NCBI GenBank assembly: GCA_015863185.1
Contig: JACBXP010000015.1
Location: 1-44,539 of the forward strand
Source: Aerococcaceae bacterium DSM 111020
Lineage (GTDB): Bacteria; Bacillota; Bacilli; Lactobacillales; Aerococcaceae
Direction: 5' to 3'
Length of the DNA stretch: 44,539 bases
Part shown: positions 1 through 8,324 of the stretch, piece after piece
Layout of the letters: each line of letters opens with the position of its first letter
Position numbering within the stretch: position 1 is the first letter of the stretch
Position numbers and translations under genes: made by a program
The notes under the pieces: generated by a model
What the model was told of the DNA's origin: nothing
Database searches by the model: none
What the model saw: only the letters and a program-made list of their open reading frames with translations

Positions 1-17
1 TCATGACATTTCCTACC
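1..17 (-). other. Possible start site of a minus-strand gene leaving the window
   Basis: On the minus strand an ATG (positions 4-2) is preceded at about 7 nt by an AAAGGTAGG Shine-Dalgarno-like sequence. Only the start codon lies inside the window, so nothing can be said about the product. Confidence 0.3.
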
Positions 18-74
18 TTTCATTTTGTTTAGACACTTATATGATAACGGAAATGCATGACTTTTTGTATGCAC

Positions 75-106
75 AAAAATAGTGCTGATGATTTCTCATC
101 AACACT
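75..106 (-). terminator. Putative hairpin/terminator, minus strand
   Basis: An 11-bp inverted repeat (81-91 with 96-106, loop TTTC, one G-U pair) is followed on the minus strand by ATTTTTG. The U-tract is short. It lies downstream of the stronger terminator at 166-199, so it could be a second terminator or an attenuator for the gene starting at the left edge. Confidence 0.4.
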
Positions 107-165
107 AAAAATTATAGAACCTTTATTCCTTATGAGTTAGTGATATCAATATAATAAGAGATACG

Positions 166-199
166 AAAAAACCACGAGCTATTACGCTCGTGGTTTTTG
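166..199. terminator. Rho-independent terminator (bidirectional)
   Basis: Perfect inverted repeat ACCACGAGC / GCTCGTGGT (171-179, 186-194) flanked by an A-tract on one side and a T-tract on the other. It lies directly downstream of the minus-strand DUF2187 gene. Confidence 0.85.
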
Positions 200-210
200 A
201 CTGAAATAAT

Positions 211-558
211 TTAATCTTCAGGCTCTTCAACAAAATCGATAATATCTTTAAAGTTTACGATTGTTCGATCTTCTGTTATATCCTTCATTGATGGGTCTGA
301 TAATTCCCAATAAATGTCAATGACAGCACTATTCGTTAACAATTTGATAATTGTTCCTGCCATGTCGGAATCGCGAAACTTAAATGTAATGCGGTCGCCA
401 ACATCCGGTCGGATGTCCTCCTTGACATAATCAATCATCTCAATTCCCGTGTCGTAATCCACATCTAATAATGTTGAAATACGGGATTTATTCGTCCCTC
501 TACGCAACTCTTTCTCAATGAGTTCTTGTTGCTCCTCTGTAACTTTTATTTTTGCCAT
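211..558 (-). CDS. DUF2187 (YkvS-like) family small protein
   Basis: Small soluble acidic protein of 115 aa. The C-terminal half (VGDRITFKF...GTIIKLLTNSAVIDI) has the KOW/SH3-like pattern of DUF2187/YkvS proteins: a VGD turn, then a G-T/V-I strand and a S-V-I/V-D strand. The N-terminal half is helical and could form a helix-turn-helix-like unit, which is inference. A longer frame is open to 600, but the ATG at 558 has GAGGG about 10 nt upstream and begins a typical MAKIKV sequence, so I use it. Function is unknown. The gene appears monocistronic, with a strong terminator 12 nt past its stop. Confidence 0.7.
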   Translation of the reverse strand: MAKIKVTEEQQELIEKELRRGTNKSRISTLLDVDYDTGIEMIDYVKEDIRPDVGDRITFKFRDSDMAGTIIKLLTNSAVIDIYWELSDPSMKDITEDRTIVNFKDIIDFVEEPED

Positions 559-650
559 TGATATGTGACCCTCTTTCTCCATTCGGCAATAGTGACACAT
601 TATATTAATTATAACATATTTAAGAAATTTTATCGAACATTACAATTTCT

Positions 651-1565
651 TTACAATCTTGGCAAAATAACTTTGAGTGCATTCGGAATCACACGTATAT
701 CTAATGGCAGGTAAGGTCCCAGGTCACCGTCCATATTTGTCGAAATAAGGGTATCAGAATCTGACTGAATCTTAAAGGCGGTCGATTGCATGAGGACAAT
801 ATTGTCCAAATCAGAATCTGACAAATTATCAAAACTTAATTCCAACGCTGCATTAAAAGTCGCAATGGGATGATGCCCACTAATTGCAGCGAAATGAAGT
901 AAGCCATCGTTATAGGTCGCTTGATTAAACATAAATTCTAAACCACCGACGCTATTCGTTAAAGCAACCATCAATAAATTTGTTTGGATGGATTGTGAAT
1001 GGCCTTCTGCATCCGTCACCTGGATTTGATAGCCACGGTGTGAGAAAAATGCCTGGATTCCATCCTTAATATAGGCGAAAACACCATAACGATTCTTATC
1101 ATCAGAATTGGTGCGCATCACTTCTTCAGGAATAATCCCCACCGCAATCACATTACAAAAGTATTCATCATTTACTTTTCCAACATCCATCGTCGTTGTT
1201 TTCACTCGTGGCAAATGATTGATCACTCTTTGAGGATTCATCGGCAATCCTATGGCTCTTGCGAGATCATTCACTGTTCCCATCGGAATAAATGAAAAAT
1301 AAGGACGCTCATCTGCTGGTATAGCCATCAGCCCTTTGATGACTTCATTGACCGTGCCATCGCCTCCCAAACTGAACACCGTATCGAAACCTTGTGATGC
1401 ACTTTCACTAGCCCAACGTGTCGCATCGTTTTCTTGTTGGGTAAGTTTGATCACTGTCTTAGAATCATGATGTTCAATTAATGTCTCCGCTAATAAATCA
1501 GCATATTCTGAACCCAGTGCTTTTCCCGCGACGGGATTTGCAATAATCAACACCTTTTTTAACAT
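651..1565 (-). CDS. Diacylglycerol kinase family lipid kinase (DgkB/YegS-like)
   Basis: 304 aa. The N-terminal NAD-kinase-like catalytic domain has a NPVAGK loop (about residues 10-15) and the signature SLGGDGTVNEV near residue 68, which binds ATP in this family. The C-terminal beta-rich domain contains NSVGGLEF and a late MDGD motif (METAL-binding/DGK signature NMDGD). The family phosphorylates diacylglycerol or related lipids at the membrane, in Gram-positives recycling DAG from lipoteichoic acid synthesis. The start has a near-perfect GGGAGGTGAT ribosome-binding site. No transmembrane segment is visible. The exact substrate (DAG, sphingoid base, undecaprenol) cannot be told from sequence alone. 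Confidence 0.88.
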   Translation of the reverse strand: MLKKVLIIANPVAGKALGSEYADLLAETLIEHHDSKTVIKLTQQENDATRWASESASQGFDTVFSLGGDGTVNEVIKGLMAIPADERPYFSFIPMGTVNDLARAIGLPMNPQRVINHLPRVKTTTMDVGKVNDEYFCNVIAVGIIPEEVMRTNSDDKNRYGVFAYIKDGIQAFFSHRGYQIQVTDAEGHSQSIQTNLLMVALTNSVGGLEFMFNQATYNDGLLHFAAISGHHPIATFNAALELSFDNLSDSDLDNIVLMQSTAFKIQSDSDTLISTNMDGDLGPYLPLDIRVIPNALKVILPRL

Positions 1566-1659
1566 GCAATCACCTCCCTCTCTTATATTTAGTATATTTT
1601 AACATAAAACTTAATTTCTCCTCAATGTAAAGATGCCTATGATTATTCTACTTAAAAAG

Positions 1660-1688
1660 TTGTTCTAAATAGGTTTTTTAAGTATAAT
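1660..1688 (+). promoter_or_regulatory. Sigma-A promoter for trhO-pbp1b
   Basis: TTGTTC (1660-1665), a 17-nt spacer and a perfect TATAAT (1683-1688), about 31 nt before the trhO ATG. An AAGGAGGA ribosome-binding site is at 1708-1715. Confidence 0.75.
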
Positions 1689-1719
1689 AGGACCATGTTT
1701 ACAAACAAGGAGGATTCAC

Positions 1720-2691
1720 ATGTCAAAAGACTACCGTGTATTATTATATTATAAATATCAAGAAATAGAAGACCCTGAAACTTTTGTTCAAGAACATTTA
1801 CGTTTCACAAAATCTATTGGTTTAAGAGGAAGAATTTTAGTAAGTTCTGAAGGGATTAATGGAACAGTATCCGGAACAGTAGAACAGACTGAAAAATATA
1901 AAGAATATCTGCATTCATTACCAGGATTCGAAGATGTCTGGTTCAAAGAAGACGAAGCGGATGATTATGCCCACGCTAAAATGTTCGTTCGTCACCGGGA
2001 GGAAATCGTTTCATTGAATCTCGAAGATGATATCGATCCCTTGGAATTAACCGGTGAGTATCTTGATCCTAAATCATTTAGAGAAGCTCTTCTAGATGAA
2101 GATACGATTGTATTGGATACACGTAATGATTATGAGTATGAACTTGGCCACTTCAAAGGTGCTGTGAAACCTGATATTCGCAATTTCCGCGAATTACCTC
2201 AATGGGTCATTGACAATAAAGAGAAATTCATGGATAAACGTGTCGTTGTTTATTGTACGGGTGGCGTTCGTTGTGAGAAATTCTCAGGATGGATGATCCG
2301 CGAAGGCTTCAAAGATGTTGGTCAATTGAATGGCGGAATCGATACTTATGGTAAAGACCCAGAAGTCAAAGGAGATTTATGGGAAGGTAAAATGTATGTC
2401 TTCGATGAGCGAATTTCTGTGCCAATCAATCAAGTTGACCCAACCGTTATCGGACGTGACCACTTCGATGGCGAACCTTGCGAACGTTATGTAAATTGTG
2501 CCAACCCAGAATGTAATCGTCAAATTTTCGCTTCTGAAGAAAATGAGGCCAAATATGTTCGTGGCTGTTCAGCAGAATGTCGTCGTCATCCAAGAAATCG
2601 TTATGTAGAAGAAAATAATCTCAGCCGTAGTGAATGGGAAAGTCGTCTCAATGAAATTGGCGAATCACTTTCTGACGACCAAACGGCCTAA
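1720..2691 (+). CDS. trhO: tRNA uridine(34) hydroxylase TrhO (rhodanese family)
   Basis: 323 aa, the usual length for the YceA/YbfQ family. It has an N-terminal acylphosphatase-like domain (about 1-100). The rhodanese domain (about 125-220) holds the active-site loop [10 protein letters not shown], with C179 as the catalytic cysteine and C185 the second. A cysteine-rich C-terminal zinc-like segment follows, with several CxxxC-type pairs between about 247 and 290. TrhO makes 5-hydroxyuridine at wobble position 34 of tRNAs, the precursor of mo5U/cmo5U, using O2 and without prephenate. The gene has its own strong promoter. The PBP gene follows after about 30 nt and is probably co-transcribed. 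Confidence 0.93.
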   Translation: MSKDYRVLLYYKYQEIEDPETFVQEHLRFTKSIGLRGRILVSSEGINGTVSGTVEQTEKYKEYLHSLPGFEDVWFKEDEADDYAHAKMFVRHREEIVSLNLEDDIDPLELTGEYLDPKSFREALLDEDTIVLDTRNDYEYELGHFKGAVKPDIRNFRELPQWVIDNKEKFMDKRVVVYCTGGVRCEKFSGWMIREGFKDVGQLNGGIDTYGKDPEVKGDLWEGKMYVFDERISVPINQVDPTVIGRDHFDGEPCERYVNCANPECNRQIFASEENEAKYVRGCSAECRRHPRNRYVEENNLSRSEWESRLNEIGESLSDDQTA

Positions 2692-2721
2692 TATTCGTAG
2701 GAATAGAAAGTAGGTGATGTG

Positions 2722-5628
2722 ATGCGTAAAGACAAACATTATTCTTCAGGTAATCACTTGAATGACTCAAATAATACACAGCGTCAACGGATTCCTTCCA
2801 AGGAAGAAATCATGCAAGAAAGAGAACGTCGGATGAAGAGGGATGAATCTATAAATCAGTCAACATCAAAAAAGGAAAGCAATCATCCTTCGTCTTCTGT
2901 TGATACTCAACAGAATCAGTCAAATGAAAATGAAGCATCACAGAACACTGATTATTCAAAGACCAAGCATCCGCAACGTCGAACGATTCACCAAAATAAG
3001 AACAAGAAAAAACACTTAAAAGAAAAAGATATCGTTGTCTTGCAAAAAGACTCAAATGATAAGAATGATGAGTTTTTTTCTTATGCCGCACTCGATTCTT
3101 CAGAAAAAATTTCATTTAATTTATCCGTCTTTTTCAATGTTGTCGGACGGCTACTCTTATATGCGGCGGTCCTGATTATACTAGGAGGCGCCCTGTCCGC
3201 TGGAACGGGGATTGGTTATTTTGCGAGTTTAGTACGCAACACTGAACCCCCTACTGCTGAGACTTTGGGAGAGCAACTGACCCAATATGAAGAACAAAGT
3301 ACTTTATATTATGCTGACGGAAATCCGATTGCAAATGTGCAATCAGATGTCGTTCGTAAAGAAGTTGGCTTAGATGCTATCTCTGATGACATTGAAAAAG
3401 GATTAATTGCAACGGAAGATGAATACTTCTATGAGCATCCCGGAATTGTGCCGAAAGCAATCTTTCGAGCGGCCTTAGAATCTCTCTTCACACAATCAGG
3501 TACGGGGGGTTCTACATTAACTCAGCAATTGGTTAAACAGCAACTCTTATCGAATGAAGTAACATTTGCTAGAAAAGCCAATGAAATGCTTCTCGCCTTA
3601 CGTGTTGAAAAATATTTCGATAAGGATGATATTTTAATGGCTTATTTAAATGTTTCGCCCTTTGGTCGAAACAATCGAGGCGAAAATATTGCAGGGATTC
3701 AAGCAGCTGCTGAAGGAATCTTCGGTGTAAATGCTTCTGAAGTAAATTTACCTCAAGCTGCCTTTCTTGTTGGTTTACCGCAAGATCCATATGATTATAC
3801 TCCATACACACAGGACGGTGAACTCCGTGAAGATGTGTCTGAAGGAATTGAACGCATGCATGAAGTCTTGTTTAGAATGTACCGAAACAAAGACATCAAT
3901 CAAGATGAGTATGAAGCAGCCATCGCTTATGATATTCAAAAGGATTTCATTGAAACGGAAGCTGCACCTGAAGAACGCAGTTCTTATCTCTATAATGCCA
4001 TCTTTAATGGTGCTGTCGAAAAAATCATGCTCAAACAAATTGAAGAAGATGGATTAACCAGAGAGCAAGTCTGGGCAGATGATGCACTTTACAATGATTA
4101 CTTCTTTGAAGCGGAAGAAGAGTTAAGAACGGGAGGTTATCATGTTCACTCCACGATTGATAAAGAAATTTATGACCAATTACAAGTTTCTGCTAAAGAA
4201 TATGAAGATGAATTAGGCGTCTATTATGACGGCATCTATACAGATCCTGAAACGGGTGAAGAAACCTATTATATCGAGCGCGTCCAAACTGGCATGGTCG
4301 TAATGGATAATCCAACTGGCCGAGTTCTTGGTTTTGTAGCGGGAACGGATTTTGAAAATAATCAAATCGATCATGCATTTAATATGCACCGCTCCCCTGG
4401 ATCAACCATTAAACCATTAGCTGTGTATGCACCAGCAGTAGAACATAATCTGATTAATCCAGCAACGATGATTCCCGACACTGCCTTTGTTCAAACATTC
4501 GAAGACGGTTCAACATGGGAACCCACCAATTATGGGATGACCATGAGTAATGAAAATATGTCAGCACGAGTTGCTTTATATCGTTCAGATAATTTACCTG
4601 CGGTACGCATCTATGAAGAAAACTTGAGACAAGGTGTGCCAATCAATGATTATCTCACCCGTATGGGATTTGATATGGTCGATTCTTATACGGAAGAAGA
4701 AACACAAAACCTAGCTTTCTCTCTCGGTGGAGTAACCACAGGACCGACCGTCTTTGAACAAACGAGTGCCTTCACTACTTTCGCCAATAATGGACAATAT
4801 GTTGATGGCTACTATATCGACCGAATTGAAGATGCTGAAGGCAATATTATCTTCCAACAAGATATCGATCCTGTTCAAGTCTTCTCAGAAGATACGAACT
4901 ATTTGATGGTTGATATGTTACGAGATACAATGGCAGAAGGAACTGGACGAACAGCCAATCAGAATAAATCCATGGGTGGTGACTGGATTGCTAAATCAGG
5001 AATCAGTGAAAATTCTAAAGATGTTTGGTTCCTTGCGTCAACGCCACAAATTACGATTGGATCTTGGATTGGCTACGATAGTCGATTTGAAGACTATACT
5101 ATTAATGTTAATGATGGATATGGTTTGGAAAGTATTCGCAGTCAAACGCATTGGGCCCGAGTTGTCAATGATTTATATGAAAAACGGCCTGACATATTTG
5201 GTGTTGACCGTTCTTTCCAACAACCGGCATCTGTTCAGCGTCAAACCGTATTAGAACAAACAGGTACTTTACCAGGTAGAGTTACTTACAATGGCCGAAC
5301 TATTTCACTCAGTCAGCCTACCCATGAAGAACTCTTTAAAGTTTCTCACCCAGCGCCCGAATTGACGATTGATTTCTTATTTAATGCATCTGAAGAAGAA
5401 TTAGCAACATTTTGGAATGCTCAATTTAACAGAATGCGCGAAGAAAATTCAAGAAGAAATAACAGTTCTTCTTCTGGTCAAAATAATGATCAGCAGTCGG
5501 ACGAATCTTCCGATGAATCGTCGAACACATCAAGTGACTCCAATTCTAATGACGGCAATGATAATGCTGGGGATGGCGATAACTCAGACAATGCCACTGA
5601 AGAAACGACTTCTTCAGCTGATAGTTAA
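2722..5628 (+). CDS. Class A penicillin-binding protein, PBP1b-like
   Basis: 968 aa bifunctional peptidoglycan synthase. Order: a hydrophilic Lys/Asn/Ser-rich cytoplasmic tail of about 135 residues; one membrane helix (about 140-165); a GT51 glycosyltransferase domain with catalytic ATEDEYFYEHPG (Glu near residue 232) and GGSTLTQQLVKQQ; then a transpeptidase domain with SxxK (S561-T-I-K564), SxN (S622-D-N624) and K758-S-G. A low-complexity Ser/Asn/Asp tail of about 70 residues ends the protein. Sequence such as LNVxPFGRNN and GIFGV resembles pneumococcal PBP1b. The transpeptidase third motif is KSG rather than the commoner KTG. I chose ATG 2722 (AGGTG five nt upstream) over an in-frame GTG one codon earlier. 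It probably shares the trhO transcript and polymerises and cross-links lipid II outside the membrane. Confidence 0.93.
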   Translation: MRKDKHYSSGNHLNDSNNTQRQRIPSKEEIMQERERRMKRDESINQSTSKKESNHPSSSVDTQQNQSNENEASQNTDYSKTKHPQRRTIHQNKNKKKHLKEKDIVVLQKDSNDKNDEFFSYAALDSSEKISFNLSVFFNVVGRLLLYAAVLIILGGALSAGTGIGYFASLVRNTEPPTAETLGEQLTQYEEQSTLYYADGNPIANVQSDVVRKEVGLDAISDDIEKGLIATEDEYFYEHPGIVPKAIFRAALESLFTQSGTGGSTLTQQLVKQQLLSNEVTFARKANEMLLALRVEKYFDKDDILMAYLNVSPFGRNNRGENIAGIQAAAEGIFGVNASEVNLPQAAFLVGLPQDPYDYTPYTQDGELREDVSEGIERMHEVLFRMYRNKDINQDEYEAAIAYDIQKDFIETEAAPEERSSYLYNAIFNGAVEKIMLKQIEEDGLTREQVWADDALYNDYFFEAEEELRTGGYHVHSTIDKEIYDQLQVSAKEYEDELGVYYDGIYTDPETGEETYYIERVQTGMVVMDNPTGRVLGFVAGTDFENNQIDHAFNMHRSPGSTIKPLAVYAPAVEHNLINPATMIPDTAFVQTFEDGSTWEPTNYGMTMSNENMSARVALYRSDNLPAVRIYEENLRQGVPINDYLTRMGFDMVDSYTEEETQNLAFSLGGVTTGPTVFEQTSAFTTFANNGQYVDGYYIDRIEDAEGNIIFQQDIDPVQVFSEDTNYLMVDMLRDTMAEGTGRTANQNKSMGGDWIAKSGISENSKDVWFLASTPQITIGSWIGYDSRFEDYTINVNDGYGLESIRSQTHWARVVNDLYEKRPDIFGVDRSFQQPASVQRQTVLEQTGTLPGRVTYNGRTISLSQPTHEELFKVSHPAPELTIDFLFNASEEELATFWNAQFNRMREENSRRNNSSSSGQNNDQQSDESSDESSNTSSDSNSNDGNDNAGDGDNSDNATEETTSSADS

Positions 5629-5638
5629 ACTACACAAA

Positions 5639-5680
5639 CAAAATTCCCTAGATCTATTAAATGATCTAGGGAATTTTATT
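5639..5680. terminator. Bidirectional terminator between pbp1b and ccpA
   Basis: AAAATTCCCTAGATC and GATCTAGGGAATTTT form a long perfect stem with A/T flanks, placed between convergent genes. Confidence 0.88.
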
Positions 5681-5697
5681 TGTTTTGTATCGTTGTA

Positions 5698-6696
5698 TTA
5701 TCTTGTAGAGTCACGCTCTTTTAATTTATGAGGAAGCACGATTTGATGCTCATCAATATCTTCTTCATCGTTCATAATCTTCGTTAATAAACGCATTGCT
5801 ACCGCACCGATATCGTAAAGTGGTAACTCGATACTTGAAAGAGCGGGTCTGGCAATTTCAGCGACCATCGTATTATGTCCAGTTACAATTTCCATGTCTT
5901 CAGGAACTTTAATACCACGCTTGATTAACTCATTTAAAATAGCTACCGCTATCATATCGTCAAAGACAATTAAGCCACCAACATTGAGATCTAATATTTC
6001 ATCCACGATTCGATCTGCTTCTTGATAATCTAATTCGGTTTGAATGACCAAATCTTCGTCAAAAGATTTACCTAAATTTTCATAGGCTTTCTTAAATCCA
6101 GCTACACGATACTTGTTCTTTCTTTGATGACTCGTTTTGTCTACCAAAGCTACTCGATCAGATTTTTCTAACAAGTGTTCTGTGGTATTTTGTGACGCTA
6201 ATTCATCATCGATATTGACAGTGTATTGATCACTATCTTCAATCACTGTCCCCGCAAAAACAACAGGTGTCGATGAGCGCTCAATCTCTTTTAAGAATTC
6301 AGAATCAATATCTGACCCCATAATAATAACTCCGTCCACCTGCTGAGCTAATAATGTATTAAAAACTTTGATTTCTTTATCCAAATTATCATCAGAATTA
6401 GCTAAAATAATATTATACTTGTACATTGCAGCAATATCATCAATCCCATTAGCTAACAAAGCAAAGAATTGATTGGTGATATTTGGTATAATAACACCGA
6501 CCGTTGTGGTTTTCTTACTTGCTAATCCACGGGCCACTGCATTCGGGCGATAATTTAAACGTTCTATTACTTCGGATACTTTTTTCCGCGTACTTGGTTT
6601 AACATTCGGATTGCCGTTAACAACGCGAGATACTGTTGCCATTGAAACGCCGGCTTCTCGCGCGACATCATATATTGTGATTGTTTGTTTTTCCAT
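5698..6696 (-). CDS. ccpA: Catabolite control protein A (LacI family)
   Basis: 332 aa, the typical CcpA length. The N-terminal LacI helix-turn-helix reads IYDVAREAGVSMATVSRVVNG, followed by the hinge region NYRPNAVARGLASKKT. The periplasmic-binding-like core (about 60-330) binds HPr-Ser-P and the corepressors glucose-6-P/FBP. It is the global regulator of carbon catabolite repression in Bacillota. A longer frame starts at 6726, but the predicted transcription start lies very close to that ATG, and the conserved N-terminus begins at 6696, so I use the latter. The neighbouring DUF948/YtxH pair recalls the ytxGH-ccpA neighbourhood of Bacillus and Staphylococcus. A cre-like element overlaps the promoter and suggests autoregulation. 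Confidence 0.94.
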   Translation of the reverse strand: MEKQTITIYDVAREAGVSMATVSRVVNGNPNVKPSTRKKVSEVIERLNYRPNAVARGLASKKTTTVGVIIPNITNQFFALLANGIDDIAAMYKYNIILANSDDNLDKEIKVFNTLLAQQVDGVIIMGSDIDSEFLKEIERSSTPVVFAGTVIEDSDQYTVNIDDELASQNTTEHLLEKSDRVALVDKTSHQRKNKYRVAGFKKAYENLGKSFDEDLVIQTELDYQEADRIVDEILDLNVGGLIVFDDMIAVAILNELIKRGIKVPEDMEIVTGHNTMVAEIARPALSSIELPLYDIGAVAMRLLTKIMNDEEDIDEHQIVLPHKLKERDSTR

Positions 6697-6738
6697 GACA
6701 GTACACTCACTTTCTAATTTTTTCATAGTCCTGATAAA

Positions 6739-6776
6739 ATTCTACACTATTTTCAAATCAAATGCAAGCGTTTTCT
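6739..6776 (-). promoter_or_regulatory. ccpA promoter with overlapping cre-like operator
   Basis: On the minus strand, -35 TTGCAT (6767-6762), a 17-nt spacer and -10 TAGAAT (6744-6739). A 14-bp element (6763-6776, AGAAAACGCTTGCA on the minus strand) matches the cre consensus TGWAANCGNTNWCA at 12 of 14 positions. It covers the -35 box, where CcpA binding would block RNA polymerase. Confidence 0.65.
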
Positions 6777-6888
6777 GAAAATAAATGTTATATTTTCAAT
6801 AAAAGTCACTCTTAAAGGAAAAACGGCATCGAATATTGCAAGCCACAAACAAAAGTCCATCCATTTTTAAATAATAACATCAATAATA

Positions 6889-6916
6889 AAAAACGCTAAC
6901 TTTTCGTTAGCGTTTT
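6889..6916 (-). terminator. Terminator of the DUF948-ytxH operon
   Basis: AAAACGCTAAC / GTTAGCGTTTT stem with a five-base loop, A/T-flanked, eight nt past the ytxH-like stop codon on the minus strand. Confidence 0.88.
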
Positions 6917-6923
6917 AAAATAA

Positions 6924-7514
6924 TTAAGCTTTAGCAGTATCTTCTTCATTGAAATCTTCTTTAATTTCTTCAACTTCTTGTTCTGCTTCAGCTTTAAGTT
7001 CTTTAGCTTCTTGTTCTGCATCTTCTTTAACATCTTTTGAAGAGTCTTTGATTTGTTCAGAACTTTCTTGAGCAGTTTGTTTGATTTCATCAGCAGCGAT
7101 TTTTGCATATTCTGAAGAATCTTTCGCAGCTTGTGATAATACATCACCCGCACGTTTTGCTTCTTCTGATACAATGTCACGTGAAACTTTAAGTTCTTCT
7201 TTTACATTGTCAAAATCATGTGCCATTTCTTCTGAAATTCCGTTCAATTGTGTTTTTAATTGATCTGCATTATATTTCAAGTTTACTTTAATATCTTCTG
7301 TTGCTTCAGCAGCGCTATCATAAAATTCCATACCGCGCTCCATTGCTTGATCTTTGTAATCTTGAGCACGAACTAACATATTGTCTACTTCATCGGCAAT
7401 ATCAGCACGTAATTCATGACCTGGTTTAGGTGCATATAATAATGCTGCAATCCCTGCAATTGATGCTCCAAATAATGCTCCTAGGAAAAATCCTCCATTG
7501 TTATTGTTACTCAT
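6924..7514 (-). CDS. YtxH domain-containing envelope protein
   Basis: 196 aa. The N-terminus GGFFLGALFGASIAGIAALLYAPKPGHELR is the classic YtxH signature: a glycine/alanine-rich membrane segment (about 7-27) followed by an APKxGxELR box. The remainder is a highly charged Lys/Glu/Ala helix with 'EAKEL', 'EQEVEEIKE' type heptads, expected to be coiled coil. YtxH proteins are general-stress, membrane-anchored proteins of unknown mechanism. It has a good AAGGAG ribosome-binding site and lies 16 nt after the DUF948 gene, so the two are co-transcribed. Confidence 0.88.
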   Translation of the reverse strand: MSNNNNGGFFLGALFGASIAGIAALLYAPKPGHELRADIADEVDNMLVRAQDYKDQAMERGMEFYDSAAEATEDIKVNLKYNADQLKTQLNGISEEMAHDFDNVKEELKVSRDIVSEEAKRAGDVLSQAAKDSSEYAKIAADEIKQTAQESSEQIKDSSKDVKEDAEQEAKELKAEAEQEVEEIKEDFNEEDTAKA

Positions 7515-7530
7515 AAAGATCGACTCCTTT

Positions 7531-8166
7531 TTATTTTATTCTAATTTCTCCAGCTGTTGTAGATGGTTCAGTATTAATAAATTGCTTTAATGTATTGACT
7601 GCTTGTTCTTGTTCATAGTCTGTTACAGGGTCCGTTTCTGGAGTTGTTGTAACAGGGTCTTCATAGTAATCTGTGTGATCAACTGCTTGTAAATCTGCTT
7701 CATAATTTGATGAAGTGGTTGGATAAGATTTCTGTGAGTCTGAAGATGATAAATCTTTTGCACGTTTATTGGCACGACTTACTTTTACAATGCGATCAAG
7801 TGGACTTTTCTTTTTCTTGCTACTAGTGCGGCTAACTAAATTTGAAGCCATATCACTTGCAGATTCTGTTAAATCAGATACTGTAATCCCTACATCACCA
7901 ATTGCAGTGAATAATGGATCTGTTTTTCTGATTTTTTGGTTTACGTCATCTACTAAAGAATTTCCTTTGTTCAACAATCCCTCTACTTCAATTGAAAGAT
8001 TATCTACGTCTTTAGTGACAACATCAATCGTTGTATTCAAACGTTTAACTGTTTCCTGTACATCCGTCATAACTTTCGAAAGTTTAGACAAATTGATGCA
8101 CAAGAAAACAACCAAAACAGCAAATGCTATTGCTGCAATTAGTCCAGCAATTCCGCCGATAGTCAT
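7531..8166 (-). CDS. DUF948 domain-containing membrane protein (YtxG-like)
   Basis: 211 aa. One N-terminal membrane helix (about 4-25) is followed by a long amphipathic coiled-coil region with KLSKVMTDVQETVKRLNTTID and KDVDNLSIEVEGLL, characteristic of DUF948/YtxG. The last 90 residues are Ser/Thr-rich and probably disordered. The family is membrane-anchored and stress-associated in Bacillota, and usually paired with YtxH as here. An AGGGAG ribosome-binding site lies about 11 nt before the ATG. Biochemical function is not established. Confidence 0.86.
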   Translation of the reverse strand: MTIGGIAGLIAAIAFAVLVVFLCINLSKLSKVMTDVQETVKRLNTTIDVVTKDVDNLSIEVEGLLNKGNSLVDDVNQKIRKTDPLFTAIGDVGITVSDLTESASDMASNLVSRTSSKKKKSPLDRIVKVSRANKRAKDLSSSDSQKSYPTTSSNYEADLQAVDHTDYYEDPVTTTPETDPVTDYEQEQAVNTLKQFINTEPSTTAGEIRIK

Positions 8167-8199
8167 TCTTGCTTCACTCCCTAACTATTTATTTATTGT

Positions 8200-8220
8200 C
8201 CTTAATATAACACATTAAGG
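8200..8220 (-). promoter_or_regulatory. Promoter with overlapping palindrome upstream of DUF948-ytxH
   Basis: An extended -10 (TGTTATATT, minus strand, core at 8209-8204) sits inside the inverted repeat CCTTAAT-N7-ATTAAGG (8200-8206 / 8214-8220). The -35 is weak (GTGCAA at 17 nt). The palindrome over the -10 looks like an operator; no regulator can be named. Confidence 0.5.
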
Positions 8221-8263
8221 CCTCGTTTGCACTTATATCGCCTTATTATGGACACTTTTTTTA

Positions 8264-8294
8264 TTGTTTTTCTTGATGATAAATTTGCTATAAT
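8264..8294 (+). promoter_or_regulatory. Putative promoter for the MscS gene
   Basis: A perfect TATAAT (8289-8294) precedes the gene by about 30 nt. The best -35 candidate (TTGTTT, 8264-8269) is 19 nt away, so it is suboptimal. Confidence 0.5.
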
Positions 8295-8324
8295 AGGAGT
8301 ATTATTGTAAAAGAGGTGTAAAAT

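Noticed and set aside
2849-3115. Minus-strand 88-codon frame inside the PBP gene
   Set aside because: It lies opposite the well-supported PBP frame, has low-complexity sequence and no ribosome-binding site; it is a shadow frame.
6896-7180. Lys-rich 94-codon frame overlapping ytxH
   Set aside because: It is the alternative frame of the Glu/Lys coiled-coil region of the YtxH protein, with no start signal of its own.
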